From assembly GCA_030645475.1 (NCBI GenBank), contig JAUSMA010000060.1, forward strand, positions 248,001 through 312,000: a stretch of DNA of 64,000 nt, given 5' to 3'. Below the pieces are notes generated by a model. That model did no database searches, was not told the origin of the DNA, and was given only the letters and a program-made list of their open reading frames with translations. This DNA comes from Nitrospirota bacterium. Its GTDB lineage: Bacteria > Nitrospirota > Nitrospiria > Nitrospirales > Nitrospiraceae. The position numbers and the translations under genes are program-made. Shown one piece after another: positions 8,214-17,713 of the stretch; the first letter of the stretch is position 1, and each line of letters opens with the position of its first letter.

Positions 8214-9464
8214 CTACAACCGACTTTGGGCCTGTTCCGACGCTCTGGTGCGAAGCAGTTCATGCGCCCGATTCAAGATCGCGTCAGCAAGCGCACGCTT
8301 TGGCATCAACGGCAGTTCTGTGACAGCCCCCTCCCGATCGATTAACGTGGCAGCATTCTGTTCACTGCCGAACCCCGCGCCTTCCATCGTGACATCGTTT
8401 GCCACAATGAGGTCGAGCCCTTTGGCCATAAGCTTGTCTTTCGCGTGAGCGATCAGATCGCAGGTCTCAGCGGCAAAGCCAACGATAAGTTGTGTGGTCC
8501 GCTGAGCGGATAAGGAGGCCAGGATGTCGGTCGTTCGCTCGAGGTCAAGGGTCTGGTCGGTCTGCCCTTGTTTCTTCATTTTTTGTGAAGCAGGGTGTTT
8601 GGGGCGAAAGTCCGCGACGGCGGCGGCCATGATCACAGCGGAGGACCATGCCAGACGTATCGACAGGGCTTGTGTCATTTCTTCAGCCGTGGCGACCGAA
8701 ACAACCTCGACGCCTTTCGGAAGAGGAATAGCCGTAGGCCCAGTCACAAGGACTACCTGGGCTCCCCTTGCCTGGGCGGCCTCTGCGATGGCATAACCCA
8801 TTTTTCCGGATGAGCGGTTTGAAATGAATCGTACGGGATCGATCGGCTCCTGCGTTGGGCCGGCTGAAACTAGGATGCGGTGCCCCTGCCAATCGCGTAG
8901 TGGCGCCAATGCTGCGTGAAGCGCCTCTAGAATCCTGCTTTCCTCTGCCAAGCGGCCTTGACCGATCCGTCCTGAAGCAAGGGGGCCTTCTTGGGGATCC
9001 ACAACCATGGTTCCCCTGGCACGCAATGTCCGCACGTGCTCTGTGACAGAGGGATGTGTCCACATCCCTCCATCCATAGCGGGTGCCACAATCAAGGGGC
9101 ATTGTGCCGTGAGAAGCATGGTCGAGAGTAAATCGTCACCCAACCCCAGGGCTATCTTGGCCAGGCAATTGGCCGTGGCCGGCGCAATCACAATGGCATC
9201 TGCCTGCTCAGGCAACGATAAGTGTTTCATCTCCTGATGCGCCTCGAACACCTCCGTCGAGACGGGATGGCCTGAGAGCACTTCAAACGTCAGCGGAGTG
9301 ACGAATTTCGTAGCCGATTGCGTCATCACGACGTGCACGACCGCTCCTTCACGGAGCAAGGTTCGCAGCAACAAGACCGCCTTATAGGCGGCAATGCTGC
9401 CCGTCACGCCGAGCACGATCCGTTTCCCGATCAACGTCGGCCCTGTAGAGCCGGAGATCTCCAC
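8214..9464 (-). CDS. coaBC: bifunctional phosphopantothenoylcysteine decarboxylase / phosphopantothenate-cysteine ligase
   Basis: Two consecutive steps of coenzyme A synthesis. The N-terminal half is a flavodoxin-like CoaC domain with VLGVTGSIAAYKA, ATANCLAKIALGLGDDLL and the PAMDGGMW motif. The C-terminal half is CoaB with ILVSAGPTQEPIDPVRFISN, SSGKMGYAIAEA, the AAVADFRP motif and VGFAAET. Full length (416 residues). The start lies 4 bases after the rpoZ stop, so the two genes are probably co-translated. Confidence 0.95.
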   Translation of the reverse strand: MEISGSTGPTLIGKRIVLGVTGSIAAYKAVLLLRTLLREGAVVHVVMTQSATKFVTPLTFEVLSGHPVSTEVFEAHQEMKHLSLPEQADAIVIAPATANCLAKIALGLGDDLLSTMLLTAQCPLIVAPAMDGGMWTHPSVTEHVRTLRARGTMVVDPQEGPLASGRIGQGRLAEESRILEALHAALAPLRDWQGHRILVSAGPTQEPIDPVRFISNRSSGKMGYAIAEAAQARGAQVVLVTGPTAIPLPKGVEVVSVATAEEMTQALSIRLAWSSAVIMAAAVADFRPKHPASQKMKKQGQTDQTLDLERTTDILASLSAQRTTQLIVGFAAETCDLIAHAKDKLMAKGLDLIVANDVTMEGAGFGSEQNAATLIDREGAVTELPLMPKRALADAILNRAHELLRTRASEQAQSRL

Positions 9465-9467
9465 GTA

Positions 9468-9824
9468 TTACTCCTCGCTCGTCCCCACTACCGCCTTCGG
9501 GGTATCGTCGACATAGACGCTCAGTTCTTTCTTTATCTCCTTCGCATCGTCGCCGGTCATCATGGCGATGCGCTCCATTTCACCTTCCTTGCCGCGCTTC
9601 GATTCCTTCATCGCATCCCGGGCCTCTTGGCCAACGAGATACGTCGTTTGTCCTCGAAGGACTTCATCGAGGGCAATGGTCGTTTCCTTGTTGAAGCGCG
9701 AGGCGGCATGACGCGATCCTTGCAAGATATGCTTCGCCCGCTGACCCGCAATGATTGCGAGACGGTGGCGTGAGTCAAATTCACCTGGTGCGTATTGCGG
9801 CAAGAGTCTCAACATGTCGATCAT
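9468..9824 (-). CDS. rpoZ: RNA polymerase omega subunit
   Basis: 118 residues. It contains the conserved omega core around DSRHRLAIIAGQRAKHIL and the helix TTIALDEVLRGQTTY, which contact the beta' subunit. Position next to gmk and coaBC is a widely conserved arrangement that supports the call. The C-terminal 40 residues are charged and acidic and extend beyond the minimal omega fold, as often seen outside the Gammaproteobacteria. Confidence 0.88.
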   Translation of the reverse strand: MIDMLRLLPQYAPGEFDSRHRLAIIAGQRAKHILQGSRHAASRFNKETTIALDEVLRGQTTYLVGQEARDAMKESKRGKEGEMERIAMMTGDDAKEIKKELSVYVDDTPKAVVGTSEE

Positions 9825-9865
9825 GGCTGCAGTGCTCCTTTGTGTGATGAAAAATCGTTGCGAGT

Positions 9866-10555
9866 TCAGGATTTCTGTTCGTCATCGAGAATGAAATTAT
9901 TTTCGAGCCACGTCATATTCAATCGTTTCGTCTTCAGACGCTCCGACCAAAAGATGCTTTCAAGGTCGCGAATCGATCGGTTGATGTCGTCGTTCCGGAC
10001 GATGTAGGCGTATTCCCGATAGCTCCAGACCTCTTCTTTGACTTTTTGCAAGCGTCGTTGGATCTCTTCCGCCGTGTCGGAGGCTCTGGTTTGCAGCCGG
10101 GATCGGAGGACGGCCATTGAGGGGGGAAGAATAAAAATCGATACCGAATCCTCAAACCGCTTCCTGACCTGCATCGCCCCTTGCACGTCGATCTCCAGTA
10201 AGACATCAATCCCCTGATCGATCTTTTCGGTCAGTGATTTCCATGGTGTGCCGTAGAGGTTCCCGTACACGCGGGCCCACTCGACAAACTCATTCCGATT
10301 GATCATCTCTTGGAACGGCTGTTCGTCGATAAAATAATATTCGCGCCCATGCTCTTCGCCGAGCCGTGGTTGTCTTGTCGTATAGGAAATTGAGTGCCAC
10401 AGATCGGGAAGGTTCGTCGTGAGTTGCTTGCAGAGCGTGGTTTTCCCAGTGCCAGAGGGGGCAGAGATAATGAAGAGAATCCCACGGCGATCCGTCGAGG
10501 ATCGCGGTTGGCCTGACACAGTCGCGGTAGAACTTGTGGTTGTACTAGTACTCAT
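9866..10555 (-). CDS. gmk: guanylate kinase
   Basis: Phosphorylates GMP to GDP. P-loop SAPSGTGKTTL follows a 25-residue Ser/Thr-rich N-terminal extension. The nucleotide-binding marks SISYTTRQPRLGEEHGREYYF, VEWARVYGNLYGTP and LLEIDVQGAMQVR are all present. 229 residues. The start ATG overlaps the yicC stop (ATGA at 10552-10555), and rpoZ follows, giving the classical yicC-gmk-rpoZ order. Confidence 0.95.
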   Translation of the reverse strand: MSTSTTTSSTATVSGQPRSSTDRRGILFIISAPSGTGKTTLCKQLTTNLPDLWHSISYTTRQPRLGEEHGREYYFIDEQPFQEMINRNEFVEWARVYGNLYGTPWKSLTEKIDQGIDVLLEIDVQGAMQVRKRFEDSVSIFILPPSMAVLRSRLQTRASDTAEEIQRRLQKVKEEVWSYREYAYIVRNDDINRSIRDLESIFWSERLKTKRLNMTWLENNFILDDEQKS

Positions 10556-11430
10556 TCGACGTTTTGGACCTGTTCGCGAATACGTTCAAGCTCGGCCTTC
10601 ATCTGCACCACATGACCGGCAATTTCTGCGTCGTTGGCTTTGGAGCCGATCGTATTGACTTCCCGCCCGATTTCCTGGAGCAGGAAGTCGAGGGTCTTGC
10701 CAACAGATTCTGCACGTGTGAGCGTCTGTTCAAACTGTATCATATGCGAGTCTAATCTGACTATTTCTTCCGTAATGTCGCCACGATCCGCGTAAACTGC
10801 CAATTCCTGATAAAGCCGCGGAGGATCTGGGATTTCCGATCCCAGGAGCTTCTCCACACGGGTCTTCATGCGGACAAAGGCCTCTTGGGCCAGCAGCGGG
10901 GTCCGTGCTGCGACCAAGTCTTTGTGGCTCCGAATGGTCTGGACCCGCGCGCGCATATCCTCGGTCAGGGCCTTCCCTTCGCTCGTTCGCATCTCCGCAA
11001 GGTCCGTCAGTGCCTTGGTCATCAGTTGCTGCACGAGCTTCGCCAATTTCGGGTCTTCCGTCGGCTGATCCGATACCGACACCACGTCACGGAGCCCAGC
11101 CATGAGCGCCAGATCGACCGACCCGCTCAGCTTCAGGGATTTCTTGAGAGTGAGGAAGGCCTGATGGTACTGCTTCGCGAGGGGCAGGTCAAGGTTGACC
11201 CCTCCGGCGCGGCCTTTTCCAGCCTGAATCGTCACAGTGATGTCGACACGACCGCGGGTGCAGCGTTGCTGAATGGATTTCTTGAAGGCGTCTTCCAGAT
11301 GACTCAGGGGCCTGGGAAGGCGGCAGGCAATTTCAAGAAAGCGATGGTTCACGGAGCGCATTTCGACCGTGACGGACCCATCTTGCCAAGGAGCTTGCCG
11401 ACGGCCGAAGCCGGTCATACTATGAATCAT
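10552..11430 (-). CDS. yicC: YicC family endoribonuclease-like protein
   Basis: 292 residues from the ATG at 11430, giving the canonical N-terminus MIHSMTGFGR. The characteristic VEMRSVNHRFLEI and the C-terminal GREVNTIGSKANDAEI block are both present; this last signature ends the DUF1732 domain. The family includes stress-related endoribonucleases, but activity here is inferred only from homology. Both ends overlap neighbours by an ATGA (nth upstream, gmk downstream). The upstream in-frame extension to 11550 runs inside nth and is not used. Confidence 0.93.
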   Translation of the reverse strand: MIHSMTGFGRRQAPWQDGSVTVEMRSVNHRFLEIACRLPRPLSHLEDAFKKSIQQRCTRGRVDITVTIQAGKGRAGGVNLDLPLAKQYHQAFLTLKKSLKLSGSVDLALMAGLRDVVSVSDQPTEDPKLAKLVQQLMTKALTDLAEMRTSEGKALTEDMRARVQTIRSHKDLVAARTPLLAQEAFVRMKTRVEKLLGSEIPDPPRLYQELAVYADRGDITEEIVRLDSHMIQFEQTLTRAESVGKTLDFLLQEIGREVNTIGSKANDAEIAGHVVQMKAELERIREQVQNVE

Positions 11431-12089
11431 TGCAGGCCTTTCTCTTTCCAGGAGCACTGTTGGTAAACCGGACAAGTACCGCACCGGGGCTTTCTCGCCA
11501 GACAGGTATAGCGGCCATGCAGCAGCAATCGTTGCGAGACGGCTGTCCATTGGGACCTTGGCATCAGCTGCTGCAGGTCTTCTTCTACACGTTCAGGATT
11601 ATCAGATTTGGTCAGAGCAAGCCGCTTGGCCACCCGTTTCACATGGGTATCGACGACAATACCGGGCTGTCCAAATGCATTTCCCAGAATGACATTCGCC
11701 GTTTTTCTGCCGACGCCAGGCAGTGTAATCAATTCCTCCATTGTCTGCGGAACCTGTGAATTGAATTGTTCGGTCACGGCCTTGCCGCAAGCAAGAAGAT
11801 GTTTGGCTTTATTCTTATAGAATCCCGTCGACCGAATGAGTTGTTCGAGCTCAGGCAACTTGGCGGCTGCCAGTTCTGCTGGTCCCGGATATCGGCCAAA
11901 GAGTGGCGGAGTCACCTGATTCACCCGCTGATCTGTGCATTGTGCTGAGAGAATTGTCGCCACGAGCAACTCCCACGGCGACCGGTGATCGAGTTCCATT
12001 TCCGGTGTCGGCATGGTGCGCTGAAGCGCCTTGGCAATGGCCTTGAGGCGTCCTCGGCGATCCACAGCTGGTAAGGATTTCGTAGTCAT
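11427..12089 (-). CDS. nth: endonuclease III (DNA glycosylase/AP lyase)
   Basis: Base-excision repair of oxidised pyrimidines. 220 residues. It has the helix-hairpin-helix with catalytic Lys (LPGVGRKTANVILG), the catalytic Asp in VVDTHVKRVAKRL, and a four-cysteine iron-sulphur loop spaced C-x6-C-x2-C-x5-C near the C-terminus (CLARKPRCGTCPVYQQC). All catalytic residues are present. It overlaps yicC by 4 bases. Confidence 0.95.
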   Translation of the reverse strand: MTTKSLPAVDRRGRLKAIAKALQRTMPTPEMELDHRSPWELLVATILSAQCTDQRVNQVTPPLFGRYPGPAELAAAKLPELEQLIRSTGFYKNKAKHLLACGKAVTEQFNSQVPQTMEELITLPGVGRKTANVILGNAFGQPGIVVDTHVKRVAKRLALTKSDNPERVEEDLQQLMPRSQWTAVSQRLLLHGRYTCLARKPRCGTCPVYQQCSWKEKGLQ

Positions 12090-12121
12090 GGCTGGTAGAC
12101 GACGTGCGATTGTGCCGTGAG

Positions 12122-13753
12122 TTAGGACTGAGATGCAAGCGGGCCAGGGGGCGTTGATTTCCTGGAAGAGCCGCCCTCCGGGACGAGTACGGCCAGCCGT
12201 TCTTCAAGCAGCCGAATGAGCGGACGCAAGGTCTCCGGATGCAGAGCTGAAATTCCGATCGCCCCATAGCGTTGACAGAGCACTTCTGCCTGCCCGGCCG
12301 GAAGCTGGTCGCATTTATTGAAGACCAGGATCCGCGGAAGCTCGTCGAGGGTGAGGCTTTTCAGCACGGTATCGACGGCGGCGATATGGGCGTCCAGATC
12401 TTTGGTCCCTGCATCCACCACATGGAGAAGGAGGTCGGCATCGCGTAACTCATCCAATGTCGTTCTGAAGGCAGCGAGGAGATCTTTGGGCAGGTCGCGA
12501 ATAAACCCCACTGTGTCAGTGATGATGACTTCCCTGCCCTGCGGAAAACGCAGACGGCGGCTGGTGGTATCGAGTGTTTCAAAGACACGCGGGGCTGCGC
12601 TCACCTGACTGTTCGTGAGGACGTTGAGCAACGTCGACTTGCCTGCGTTCGTGTACCCCACGATGGACAGGACCGGGAAATCCTGTCGGACGCGGCGCGA
12701 GCGACGTTGATCTTGGTGGCGGGCAAAACCCTCGATTTCTCGCTCCAAATAGTCGATGCGCTCTCTGATTCGACGGCGATCCGTTTCGAGTTTTGTTTCG
12801 CCAGGCCCTCTGCTGCCGATGCCTCCGCCTAATCGAGAGAGGCTTATGCCCTGACCGGAAAGACGCGGCAGCATATATCGAAGTTGCGCCAGCTCGACTT
12901 GCACCTTGCCTTCCCGGCTATGCGCGCGTTGCGCAAAGATGTCAAGAATCAGCTGGGTCCGATCGATGACGGGCAGGTCGCTGATCTCCGCAATCGCACG
13001 TAACTGTCCGGGTGCTAAGTCTTGATCGAAGATCAAGAGATCTGCGCCCTGCTGCATCGCTTGTGTCAGCACATCTTTGAGTTTACCGCTGCCTAATTGA
13101 AATCGATGGTGGCCACCCTGTGTCCGTTGCACCAAGCGATCAATGACCGTGAGATCCGCGGAGGAAGCCAATTCCGCGAGTTCGGCGAGGCGTTCTTCCT
13201 GTTCGGCTTTGCTCTTGGGTGAGGCGCTCACGAGGATGGCGGTTTGCCCCTGAGCCATCGTGTGCGATGTATTCTGACGCTGCAGATCCGACTCCAGGTC
13301 GTGAATGAAGGTTTCGAAACTCACCGGGCATTGATGGACCAAAGTGGACTTCAGCAGTGTGTATAAGGACTTTTCAGGACCGGGTGGATTCAGATGGGCC
13401 AGGGAGAGCAAGCCTGGTTCCCCCTTAGGCGTGACGGCCAACGTTCCAATCATGTCGAGTCGAAGCAGACCCAGCATGGTGAGGTCTTCTTGAGTGATAG
13501 GCTCATCTTTCAAGCTCGAGCGGATCAGGCGAAGGCCCCTCAGCGATCGCGGACTCGCACGAAAAGTGGTCAACGTCGTTGGAGAGGGTTCGGTGCCAGC
13601 GCCGACCAAGACGTCTTGCACGGCACCACGCCTCGTGATGACCAGTCCGATGGGGCGGCGAATCTCGTGCGTGAACTGCGCAAGGGTTTTTGCCGCTTCA
13701 GATGAAAGGACATCATCCACTGGCATACGTCGGCGATACAGCCGTTCAAGCAT
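12122..13753 (-). CDS. hflX: ribosome-associated GTPase HflX
   Basis: 543 residues from the first ATG. It has an N-terminal HflX domain, the GGIGSRGPGETKLETDRRRI linker, then a G domain with G1 VGYTNAGKSTLLN, G3 DTVGFI and G4 NKCD. HflX splits stalled or stressed ribosomes. Conserved N-terminal sequence of the family (a LIPEIYGQVLGLRAGQLA-type stretch) is encoded in frame upstream of this ATG, back to the tsaD stop at 13829, with no ATG, GTG or TTG. The true start may therefore be unusual: an ATT lies ten bases after AAGGA. See findings. Confidence 0.93.
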   Translation of the reverse strand: MLERLYRRRMPVDDVLSSEAAKTLAQFTHEIRRPIGLVITRRGAVQDVLVGAGTEPSPTTLTTFRASPRSLRGLRLIRSSLKDEPITQEDLTMLGLLRLDMIGTLAVTPKGEPGLLSLAHLNPPGPEKSLYTLLKSTLVHQCPVSFETFIHDLESDLQRQNTSHTMAQGQTAILVSASPKSKAEQEERLAELAELASSADLTVIDRLVQRTQGGHHRFQLGSGKLKDVLTQAMQQGADLLIFDQDLAPGQLRAIAEISDLPVIDRTQLILDIFAQRAHSREGKVQVELAQLRYMLPRLSGQGISLSRLGGGIGSRGPGETKLETDRRRIRERIDYLEREIEGFARHQDQRRSRRVRQDFPVLSIVGYTNAGKSTLLNVLTNSQVSAAPRVFETLDTTSRRLRFPQGREVIITDTVGFIRDLPKDLLAAFRTTLDELRDADLLLHVVDAGTKDLDAHIAAVDTVLKSLTLDELPRILVFNKCDQLPAGQAEVLCQRYGAIGISALHPETLRPLIRLLEERLAVLVPEGGSSRKSTPPGPLASQS

Positions 13754-13828
13754 GGCGAGCTGGCCGGCACGGAGACCCAGGACTTGTCCGTAGATTTCAG
13801 GAATGAGCGTCGTGTCCTTCTCTAAAGA

Positions 13829-14908
13829 TTAGATCGCCTGTGCCAACGGTGAAACCATTGAGGCGTGAGCATCCAGGTCGAGGGGGGCCCTTGTCCCTGC
13901 GCACAGTGCCTGCCTCCCCGCCGCCGCGATCATCGCAGCATTATCGGTGCAATAGCTGAGTGGAGGAAGGCTCAACAGCAGCCTCTCGGATGCGGCTCGC
14001 TCTTGGAGCAGTACGCGCAAGCGGGAATTTGCAGACACCCCGCCGACAACAGCCAATGCACGAACGCCGGAAGATTGGACCGCAGCAAAGGCCTTCTCAA
14101 CCAAAATGGTGACGATAGCCTCCTGATAACCTGCCGCGAGGTCAGCCAGTTTATCCGCCCAATATTGCTCATGCATTGCTTGAACTATATAAAGCAACGA
14201 TGTCTTCAGACCGCTGAAACTAAAATCAAGGCTACCCTTCTTAAGATAGGACCGTGGGAAGGCTATCGCGTCTGGATTTCCCTGCCGAGCCAAGCGATCT
14301 ATGGCTGGTCCTCCAGGATAGTCCAGTCCAAGCATTTGAGCGCCTTTGTCAAAGGCCTCCCCTGCAGCATCGTCTTTGGTCGCACCAAGCAGCCGGTGAT
14401 GGCCGGTGGCTTCCCTGAAATACAGATGAGTATGCCCGCCTGAGACCACCAGAACCACACAGGGCAATGGAAACGCTGGGTCCTGCAACCAGGCGGAGGC
14501 AATGTGGCCCTCAAGATGGCTCACGCCGACTACAGGAATACTCAAGGCATAGGCCAAGGCTTTTGCATAGTTGACCCCAACGAGAAGCGCACCCGCCAGA
14601 CCAGGTCCTTGAGTGACAGCGATACCAGCGAGATCAGTCCATACCAAACCAGCTTGTTGTAACGCCTCAGCTGAGACAACTTCAATAGATTCAATATGGG
14701 CGCGGGAGGCGAGTTCAGGCACGACACCACCGAATCGCTGATGAACCGCATGTTGTGACGTTATAATATTTGAAAGGACGGTGCCATCTGCCGCCAACAC
14801 AGATGCCGCCGTTTCATCACAGGACGTCTCGATGCCAAGGATAGGCCCTGGTATCCAGGCATTGAGAGGCTGATCAAGAGTTGCATTCATGACATCATGG
14901 CCTATCAT
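13829..14908 (-). CDS. tsaD: tRNA N6-threonylcarbamoyladenosine transferase subunit TsaD
   Basis: Final transferase of the t6A37 tRNA modification. 359 residues of the ASKHA fold: LGIETSCDETAASV, the metal-binding His pair in VSHLEGHIAS, VVLVVSGGHTHLY, DDAAGEAFDKGA, and VVGGVSANSRLR in the C-terminal lobe. Start ambiguous between 14908 and 14890, both in a short leader without a clear ribosome-binding site. The stop is in the same frame as hflX, which lies directly downstream. Confidence 0.95.
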   Translation of the reverse strand: MIGHDVMNATLDQPLNAWIPGPILGIETSCDETAASVLAADGTVLSNIITSQHAVHQRFGGVVPELASRAHIESIEVVSAEALQQAGLVWTDLAGIAVTQGPGLAGALLVGVNYAKALAYALSIPVVGVSHLEGHIASAWLQDPAFPLPCVVLVVSGGHTHLYFREATGHHRLLGATKDDAAGEAFDKGAQMLGLDYPGGPAIDRLARQGNPDAIAFPRSYLKKGSLDFSFSGLKTSLLYIVQAMHEQYWADKLADLAAGYQEAIVTILVEKAFAAVQSSGVRALAVVGGVSANSRLRVLLQERAASERLLLSLPPLSYCTDNAAMIAAAGRQALCAGTRAPLDLDAHASMVSPLAQAI

Positions 14909-14952
14909 GTGAACAAAGCGATGAACGAGGTCTCATGTTGAAGGGCAAATAA

Positions 14953-14988
14953 CATGGCCCTTGTGGCGCTGACGCCACAAGGGCCATG
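14953..14988 (-). terminator. hairpin terminator downstream of clpC
   Basis: A perfect 16-bp inverted repeat with a 4-base loop (stem 14953-14968 and 14973-14988, CATGGCCCTTGTGGCG and its complement). On the minus strand it lies 43 bases after the clpC stop and is followed by TTATTTG. It separates clpC from the tsaD-led operon. Confidence 0.8.
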
Positions 14989-15031
14989 TCGTAATCAATG
15001 TTCTAATATCGAACAGGTCAAAGCTGAGCTT

Positions 15032-17458
15032 CTAGACTCCAGCCATGGCCTCCTGCGCGATGAATGCCGGAGCGCCATCGCGAAGCACGACGCGGATTTT
15101 ACGGCATTCCTTAAACCGTCCCTTGATCATCTCTTCAGAGAGTGGATCACCGATCGCACGCTGAATCGTCCGACGCATCGGCCTGGCTCCGTAGAGCGGC
15201 TCATAGCCTTCCTTGATCAGCCATTGCTTGACGTCATCCTCAACTTCGAGTTCCACACCCTTCTCAAGAAGACGAAGGTTGAGTTCACCCAGGAGAATGT
15301 CGAGAATACTGGTGAGATGGGTCTTGTCCAGTTGATGGAAGACCACGATTTCGTCGATTCGATTCAGGAACTCCGGACTGAACGAGCGTCGCAATTCCCC
15401 CAAGACTTCTTCCTTCTTATGGCGCTCCTGATCGCCTTCCGTGCTCTGGAATCCGAGCGAGACGCCCTTCTGGATCATCTTCGTCCCGATATTAGAGGTC
15501 ATGATGATGACGCAATTCTTAAAGTCGACCTTGCGCCCGAGGCTATCGGTCAACACCCCGTCGTCCAATACTTGTAGCAGGATATTGAACACATCCGGGT
15601 GAGCCTTTTCGATTTCGTCGAAAAGCACCACTGAATAGGGCCGACGGCGAACCCGTTCAGTCAACTGGCCGCCCTCTTCATATCCCACATATCCAGGAGG
15701 CGCCCCGAAGAGTCGCGTACTGGTGAACTTTTCTTGATATTCCGACATGTCGATTCGAATGAGTGCATCTTCACTATTGAAGAGGAACCCCGCCAACGTC
15801 CGTGCCAACTCGGTTTTCCCAACCCCGGTGGGTCCCAGGAAAATAAACGAGCCGATCGGCTTCCGTGCCTCTTTAAGGCCTGCACGTGACCGCCGAATGG
15901 CTCTGGCCACGGCCGAGATGGCCTCGTTCTGACCAATCACGCGCTTGTGAAGGAACTCCTCCATGCGCAACAGCTTGTTCGACTCTTCTTCTTCAAGCTT
16001 GAAGAGCGGAATGCCGGTCATCTTGGAGACGACATAGGCCACATCTTCTTTGCCAATCGTCGGCTTATTTTTTTCCTGATTCTTCTTCCACTCGCGCTTG
16101 GATTCATCAAGCAACTTGCGCAGCCGTTCTTCTTCCTCGCGATGACGAACGGCTTCCTCGAAGTTCTGCAAGGAGATGGCCTGCTCTTTTTCGCGAGAAA
16201 CCTTTTTCAGCTCTTGCTCCATGGCCTTCAGCTCTGAAGGTAATGCATAGGTCTGCAGTTTTGCCCGCGAGCCAGTCTCGTCGATTAAATCGATGGCCTT
16301 GTCAGGGAGGAAGCGATCGCTGATGTAACGATCGGATAACTTCACCGCTTCGAGAATGGCCTCTTCGGAGATTTCGACGCCATGATGTTCTTCGTACCGA
16401 TCGCGAAGTCCCTGGATGATCAATACCGTTTCATCGATGCTTGGGGGCTGAACATGAATTGGCTGGAATCGCCGCTTGAGAGCCCCATCTTTCTCAATAT
16501 GCTTTCGGTATTCATCGAGTGTCGTGGCACCGATGCACTGAATCTCACCACGCGACAATGCTGGCTTGAGCATGTTGGAGGCATCGATCGATCCTTCTGC
16601 CGCCCCAGCTCCCACTAAGGTATGAAGTTCATCGATGAAGATGATGATGTTTCCGGCCTGGACGATCTCCTTCATGACGACCTTCAGCCGTTCCTCGAAT
16701 TGGCCACGATATTTTGTTCCCGCGACCAGCGCTCCAAGGTCCAGTGCAATGACGCGCCGTGAGAGAAGGTTGTCAGGGACTTCAGACTGAACGATCCGCT
16801 GGGCAAGACCTTCGACAATAGCCGTCTTACCGACGCCGGCTTCTCCAATGAGCACAGGATTATTTTTCGAACGTCGGCTCAAAATCTGTAATACACGCTC
16901 GATTTCATCAGCGCGACCGATGACAGGATCCAGATGTCCTTCCTGGGCCAGCTGGGTCAGGTCACGACCGAACTCGTCGAGTGCCGGAGTGTTGCTCTTC
17001 CGGTCACGTTCGCGAGGGGCGGATTTCCGCAAGAATGTGACAGTCAATTGTCGGGCGGTCAGGAGATTGGCGCCTAAGCTGCGGAGGATTTTGCCACCGA
17101 TCCCTTCCTCTTCTCGGAGCAATCCCAATAAGAGATGTTCGCTGCCGATATGATTGTGTCCAAGGAGACGTGCTTCTTCGACCCCGTATTCGATGACTTT
17201 CTTGACCCGGGGGCTGAATGGGATTTCCCCAAAAGTCATGGTGGTCCCTCCGCCGGGCAAATTCCGTTCAATTTCCAAACGGATTTGTTCGGTCGAGAGT
17301 CCCATCTTTTTCAAGATCATCAGCGCAATCCCATCGGACTCACGGAGAATCGCGAGGACGAGATGCTCGGTTCCGAGGTAATCGTTTTGGTGACGCTCAG
17401 CCTCTTCCCGTGCGAGGATGATGATCTTCCGACCCTTGTCCGTGAATCGTTCGAACAT
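15032..17458 (-). CDS. clpC: Clp protease ATP-binding subunit ClpC
   Basis: 808-residue AAA+ unfoldase that feeds ClpP. It has two N-terminal Clp_N repeats (residues about 1-145), AAA module 1 with Walker A GEAGVGKT at about 205-212, a middle domain with a UVR motif ([18 protein letters not shown]), and AAA module 2 with Walker [12 protein letters not shown] followed by the C-terminal D2-small domain. The UVR motif and short middle domain separate it from ClpB. It is transcribed alone, with its own promoter upstream and a hairpin terminator downstream. No McsA/McsB/CtsR genes are adjacent. Confidence 0.96.
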   Translation of the reverse strand: MFERFTDKGRKIIILAREEAERHQNDYLGTEHLVLAILRESDGIALMILKKMGLSTEQIRLEIERNLPGGGTTMTFGEIPFSPRVKKVIEYGVEEARLLGHNHIGSEHLLLGLLREEEGIGGKILRSLGANLLTARQLTVTFLRKSAPRERDRKSNTPALDEFGRDLTQLAQEGHLDPVIGRADEIERVLQILSRRSKNNPVLIGEAGVGKTAIVEGLAQRIVQSEVPDNLLSRRVIALDLGALVAGTKYRGQFEERLKVVMKEIVQAGNIIIFIDELHTLVGAGAAEGSIDASNMLKPALSRGEIQCIGATTLDEYRKHIEKDGALKRRFQPIHVQPPSIDETVLIIQGLRDRYEEHHGVEISEEAILEAVKLSDRYISDRFLPDKAIDLIDETGSRAKLQTYALPSELKAMEQELKKVSREKEQAISLQNFEEAVRHREEEERLRKLLDESKREWKKNQEKNKPTIGKEDVAYVVSKMTGIPLFKLEEEESNKLLRMEEFLHKRVIGQNEAISAVARAIRRSRAGLKEARKPIGSFIFLGPTGVGKTELARTLAGFLFNSEDALIRIDMSEYQEKFTSTRLFGAPPGYVGYEEGGQLTERVRRRPYSVVLFDEIEKAHPDVFNILLQVLDDGVLTDSLGRKVDFKNCVIIMTSNIGTKMIQKGVSLGFQSTEGDQERHKKEEVLGELRRSFSPEFLNRIDEIVVFHQLDKTHLTSILDILLGELNLRLLEKGVELEVEDDVKQWLIKEGYEPLYGARPMRRTIQRAIGDPLSEEMIKGRFKECRKIRVVLRDGAPAFIAQEAMAGV

Positions 17459-17526
17459 CCTGCCTCCTTTTAGGTGAAACCTATGACCAGTTCCATCTGC
17501 GCAAACCTATCGAAAAACTTGACCTA

Positions 17527-17555
17527 ATCTTAACTAGAAGGATTTTGGGTGTCAA
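17527..17555 (-). promoter_or_regulatory. sigma-70-type promoter for clpC
   Basis: On the minus strand TTGACA (17550-17555) is followed after 17 bases by TAAGAT (17527-17532). It lies 69 bases upstream of the clpC start. The -35 box is perfect and the -10 box matches at four of six positions. Confidence 0.55.
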
Positions 17556-17633
17556 GGCTACGAGACAATCACACAAGCCTGGAATTCGACGAGATCCCTT
17601 CCAGGAGATGGCGGCTTGAGTGGCTCCGGTTCG

Positions 17634-17663
17634 TTGACTTCAAAAGAACCCTCCCGATACAAT
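17634..17663 (+). promoter_or_regulatory. sigma-70-type promoter for nadK
   Basis: TTGACT (17634-17639), an 18-base spacer and TACAAT (17658-17663), ending 50 bases before the nadK ATG. Both boxes are close to consensus. Together with the clpC promoter it makes the 255-bp gap a divergent control region. Confidence 0.55.
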
Positions 17664-17713
17664 CTCGGACTTTTTCATCAGTATCTTAATAGCCGTACGA
17701 CAGGGCGTTACAC

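Noticed and set aside
13865-14443. Plus-strand frame of 192 codons opposite tsaD
   Set aside because: tsaD is clearly the real gene and this frame has no family features.
6746-14908. Searched gaps of the housekeeping run for tRNA, riboswitch or small RNA genes
   Set aside because: Gaps are only 0-105 bases and none has a recognisable cloverleaf or riboswitch core.
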